The notes below the pieces were generated by a model. That model had not been told where the DNA came from. It saw only the letters and a program-made list of their open reading frames with translations, and did not search any database. Both the position numbers and the translations under genes were made by a program. DNA of 8,552 nt from Nostoc cf. edaphicum LEGE 07299 (GTDB taxonomy: Bacteria; Cyanobacteriota; Cyanobacteriia; Cyanobacteriales; Nostocaceae): NCBI RefSeq assembly GCF_015207245.1, contig NZ_JADEXF010000094.1:1-8552 (forward strand). Reading direction: 5' to 3'. Positions 6,229 to 8,552 of the stretch are shown here, piece by piece (within the stretch, counting starts at the first letter, position 1; the number at the start of each line of letters is the position of its first letter).

Positions 6229-7887
6229 GTTAATCCTGTACTACTTACTGTTGACGATGACCCCGGAGTTCTACGAGTAATAGAGCGAGATCTCCGACAT
6301 GAGTATGGTAATCGTTTTCGGGTACTACGAGCCGACTCAGGTGCAAATGCTTTGAGAGTATTGCAACAGGTAAAATTACGTAATGAGACAGTTGCCCTCT
6401 GTGTGGTAGACCAGCGGATGCCACAAATGTCGGGCGTGCAGTTCCTTGAACAGGCTATGGAAATTTTCCCGTCTGCAAAACGAGTTTTGCTAACAGCTTA
6501 TGCGGACACCGATGCTGCTATCTCTGCGATAAATACAGCAAAGATTGATTACTATCTTATGAAACCGTGGGAGCCGCCACAAGATATTCTGTACCCAGTT
6601 CTTAGCGATTTATTAGACGATTGGGTTTCGTCATACCGCCCACCCTTTGAAGGTATTCGCGTTATTGGCTCCCGTTGGTCGCCCAAGAGTCATCACATTA
6701 AGGACTTCTTGTCCCGCAACTATATGCCTTATCAGTGGTTGGACATTGAGGCAGAGGAAGAAGCGCGTCAGTGGGTTAGTTATGCTCAATGTAATACCAC
6801 ACATTTGCCACTAGTAATATGCCCTGACGGTTCGTATCTCATACAGCCAACGCACGCCGAAATTGCTGAAAAAATCGGGTTGAAGATGCAGGCCCAAATG
6901 CCCTTTTACGACTTGGTGATCGTGGGGGCTGGCCCATCTGGTTTAGCAGCAGCAGTCTATGGAGCGTCTGAAGGCCTACGCACAGTATTGATTGAAAAAG
7001 AGGCTCCAGGGGGGCAAGCAGGAACAAGTTCCCGTATCGAGAACTATTTAGGCTTTCCCCAAGGAATTACTGGATCGGAATTAGCTCGCCGCGCCGTTAC
7101 TCAAGCTAAACGATTTGGGGTAGAAATTCTCTCGCCTCAAGAGGTAATTGACATTCGCTTGCAAGATTCTTGTCGCATCATCAAGCTGAAAGACGGGACA
7201 GAATTAAGCTGTTACGCACTGCTAATTGCGACAGGTGTCTCATATCGCAAGCTTGATGTGCCCGGCATTGAGAATGTGACTGGGGCCGGTGTATACTACG
7301 GTGCGGCAATGACGGAAGCACTCTCCTGCCAAAATGAAGATGTTTATGTAGTTGGCGGAGCTAACTCAGCCGGGCAGGCTGCGGTGTACATTTCTAAGTA
7401 TGCTCGCCATGTGACTATGTTGGTACGCGGCAACTCACTGGCTACAAGTATGTCAAAGTACTTGATAGACCAAATCTTAGCAACAGACAATATCACAGTA
7501 CAGTTTCAGTCCCACATCGTCGAGGCTCATGGCCAGACTAACCTAGAAGCAATTACGATCGCTAACACTAAAACCCACGAGCAGGAAACCATTCCCACAA
7601 AGCTGCTGTTCATTTTAATTGGCGCAAAGCCACACACTGATTGGTTGGCTGGGATTGTGGAGAGAGACGAACAAGGGTTTATCTTAACTGGGCCAAGCTT
7701 GATAGCCAATAAACAATGTTCAAAGGCATGGAAACTGGATCGCCAACCCTTCCTGCTTGAATCCAGTGTACCAGGCATATTTGTGGCTGGAGATGTGCGT
7801 AACGGCTCTGTGAAGCGAGTTGCTTCTGGCGTTGGAGAGGGTGCGATCGCTATCCAGTTCATCCATCAATATCTAAGTAAGGTGTAA
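6226..7887 (+). CDS. Response regulator receiver fused to a thioredoxin-reductase-like flavoprotein
   Basis: The protein has 553 residues in three parts. Residues 1-133 are a receiver with D10-D12, phospho-acceptor D62 (VVDQRMP), T90 and K113, all key residues present. Residues 143-220 resemble a glutaredoxin fold (IRVIGSRWSPKS, then LPLVICPDGSYL), but the usual CPxC site reads SPKS (152-155). Residues 226-553 are a two-dinucleotide-binding flavoprotein: FAD motif GAGPSG (234-239), GGQAGTSSRIENYLGFP (262-278), NAD(P)H motif VVGGANSAG (375-383) and the C-terminal FAD motif GIFVAGDV (517-524). In thioredoxin reductase a CxxC sits just before the NAD(P)H motif; here that segment is VYYGAAMTEA (356-365) without cysteine. 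Databases tend to name this architecture fused response regulator/thioredoxin-disulfide reductase, but the missing disulfide makes thioredoxin reduction by the usual route unlikely. The histidine kinase gene begins 2 bases after the stop, so phosphorylation of D62 by it is the likely control. Substrate and electron acceptor are unknown. Confidence 0.92.
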   Translation: MVNPVLLTVDDDPGVLRVIERDLRHEYGNRFRVLRADSGANALRVLQQVKLRNETVALCVVDQRMPQMSGVQFLEQAMEIFPSAKRVLLTAYADTDAAISAINTAKIDYYLMKPWEPPQDILYPVLSDLLDDWVSSYRPPFEGIRVIGSRWSPKSHHIKDFLSRNYMPYQWLDIEAEEEARQWVSYAQCNTTHLPLVICPDGSYLIQPTHAEIAEKIGLKMQAQMPFYDLVIVGAGPSGLAAAVYGASEGLRTVLIEKEAPGGQAGTSSRIENYLGFPQGITGSELARRAVTQAKRFGVEILSPQEVIDIRLQDSCRIIKLKDGTELSCYALLIATGVSYRKLDVPGIENVTGAGVYYGAAMTEALSCQNEDVYVVGGANSAGQAAVYISKYARHVTMLVRGNSLATSMSKYLIDQILATDNITVQFQSHIVEAHGQTNLEAITIANTKTHEQETIPTKLLFILIGAKPHTDWLAGIVERDEQGFILTGPSLIANKQCSKAWKLDRQPFLLESSVPGIFVAGDVRNGSVKRVASGVGEGAIAIQFIHQYLSKV

Positions 7888-7889
7888 TT

Positions 7890-8552
7890 ATGTTAGATGC
7901 TTTGCGTCAAGTGTCACTTTTTGCACAATTGACAAATGAGCAATTCCAATGGTTATCTGAACACGGCTGCGAACTATGTCTGGTTTCGGGAGAGTACATA
8001 GCCATTGAGGGAGAACCACTAGACTATTTCTATGTGCTGATAGAAGGCGAAATCGAGTTTACCAAAAAGGTCGGCAATGCAGAAAAACACGTAATGAGTT
8101 TTGGTGCTGGAACATATACAGGTCATGAGTTGATTCTATTAGATGCTCCTTACCATCTCGTCAACGTGCGTGCCGTGAAACCGAGCTATATGTTGAAATG
8201 GGACACAGATACTTTCTGGGAAATGCTGACAACCTGTCCGTCGATTACGCGCGACCTTTTAATCATCACGGCGCAACGGGTGCAAATGTTGGAATCTATG
8301 TCACAACACCACCAAAAGCTAATTGCACTCGGCACTTTAGCAGCTGGTCTAGCCCACGAGTTGAACAACCCAGCAACAGCCGTCGTCCGAGGTGGGAAGC
8401 ACTTGCACAAAATCTTTCAACAATTGCCATACCTTGGACTCAAACTCAATCACCAGCAAATGACAAAAGAACAACTGTTGTTTCTTGACAACTTGCTGCA
8501 CTCAGTAATTGTACGTGCCGAAACCCCCTGTGACTTAGAATATTTACTAGCA
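7890..8552 (+). CDS. Histidine kinase with cNMP-binding-like domain, 3' end outside window
   Basis: The frame stays open for 221 codons to the window edge, so the protein is C-terminally incomplete here. Residues about 5-125 form a cyclic-nucleotide-binding-like beta barrel (LFAQLTNEQF, then YFYVLIEGEIEF, then GHELILLDAPYHLVNVRA). Residues 126-145 are a linking helix, and the dimerisation/phospho-acceptor helix holds the H-box LAAGLAHELNNPAT with H156. The ATP-binding domain should follow beyond the edge. The phosphate-binding cassette lacks the usual PR(A/S) arginine and reads PYH (87-89), so canonical cAMP binding is doubtful. ATG at 7890 follows AAGGTG (7879-7884) at five bases and lies 2 bases after the preceding stop (TAATTATG), which implies translational coupling. 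The upstream receiver is its probable target. No transmembrane segment is visible, so it senses something in the cytoplasm. Confidence 0.88.
   Translation, partial: MLDALRQVSLFAQLTNEQFQWLSEHGCELCLVSGEYIAIEGEPLDYFYVLIEGEIEFTKKVGNAEKHVMSFGAGTYTGHELILLDAPYHLVNVRAVKPSYMLKWDTDTFWEMLTTCPSITRDLLIITAQRVQMLESMSQHHQKLIALGTLAAGLAHELNNPATAVVRGGKHLHKIFQQLPYLGLKLNHQQMTKEQLLFLDNLLHSVIVRAETPCDLEYLLA

Noticed and set aside
7527..7862. Minus-strand open frame of 111 codons inside the flavoprotein gene
   Set aside because: It is fully antisense to the conserved FAD/NAD(P)H domain, and its translation shows no family features.
8198..8488. Plus-strand open frame of 96 codons in another frame within the kinase gene
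   Set aside because: The frame from 7890 encodes clear cNMP-like and H-box motifs across the same bases, so this is a shadow.

Overview
The window looks like chromosomal DNA from a filamentous, Nostoc-like cyanobacterium. Three copies of the HIP1 octamer GCGATCGC (2073, 5691, 7843) in 8.5 kb, AT-rich spacers with foldback repeats, a PEP-CTERM protein, a cyanobacterial-type GlgX and a large multidomain signalling protein all point that way. All genes recognised are on the + strand.

Layout. (1) 24-815: a secreted PEP-CTERM protein. (2) 816-1603: a 788-base AT-rich spacer with a nested inverted repeat (829-932), a perfect 12-bp hairpin (1099-1126), a possible promoter overlapping a 14-bp palindrome (1317-1346) and a long-range inverted repeat (1343-1446). 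(3) 1604-3724: a GlgX/isoamylase-type glycogen debranching enzyme, followed after 37 bases by (4) 3762-5933, an unusual fusion of an N-terminal beta-rich domain, an AGE-type (N-acylglucosamine 2-epimerase-like) barrel and a C-terminal STAS domain. (5) 5934-6225: a spacer with further inverted repeats and one arm of the element seen at 829-846. (6) 6226-7887: a receiver domain, a glutaredoxin-like domain lacking cysteines and a thioredoxin-reductase-like flavoprotein in one chain, starting at TTG. (7) From 7890 to the window edge, 2 bases downstream: the first 221 codons of a histidine kinase with an N-terminal cNMP-binding-like domain.

How the genes may work together. glgX and the AGE-STAS gene are probably co-transcribed. 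They suggest alpha-glucan breakdown linked to a second sugar-active or sugar-sensing protein whose STAS domain could connect it to a partner-switching pathway. The last two genes are almost certainly one operon. The kinase, as far as it is visible, has no receiver, and the flavoprotein carries one, so a phosphorelay whose output is a flavoenzyme rather than a DNA-binding domain is the natural reading. The flavoprotein lacks the CxxC disulfide of real thioredoxin reductases, so the usual product name for this architecture is misleading.

The strongest candidates for poorly described biology are the receiver-flavoprotein/kinase pair and the AGE-STAS fusion. Both architectures probably occur in related genomes; their biochemical roles cannot be read from sequence alone.
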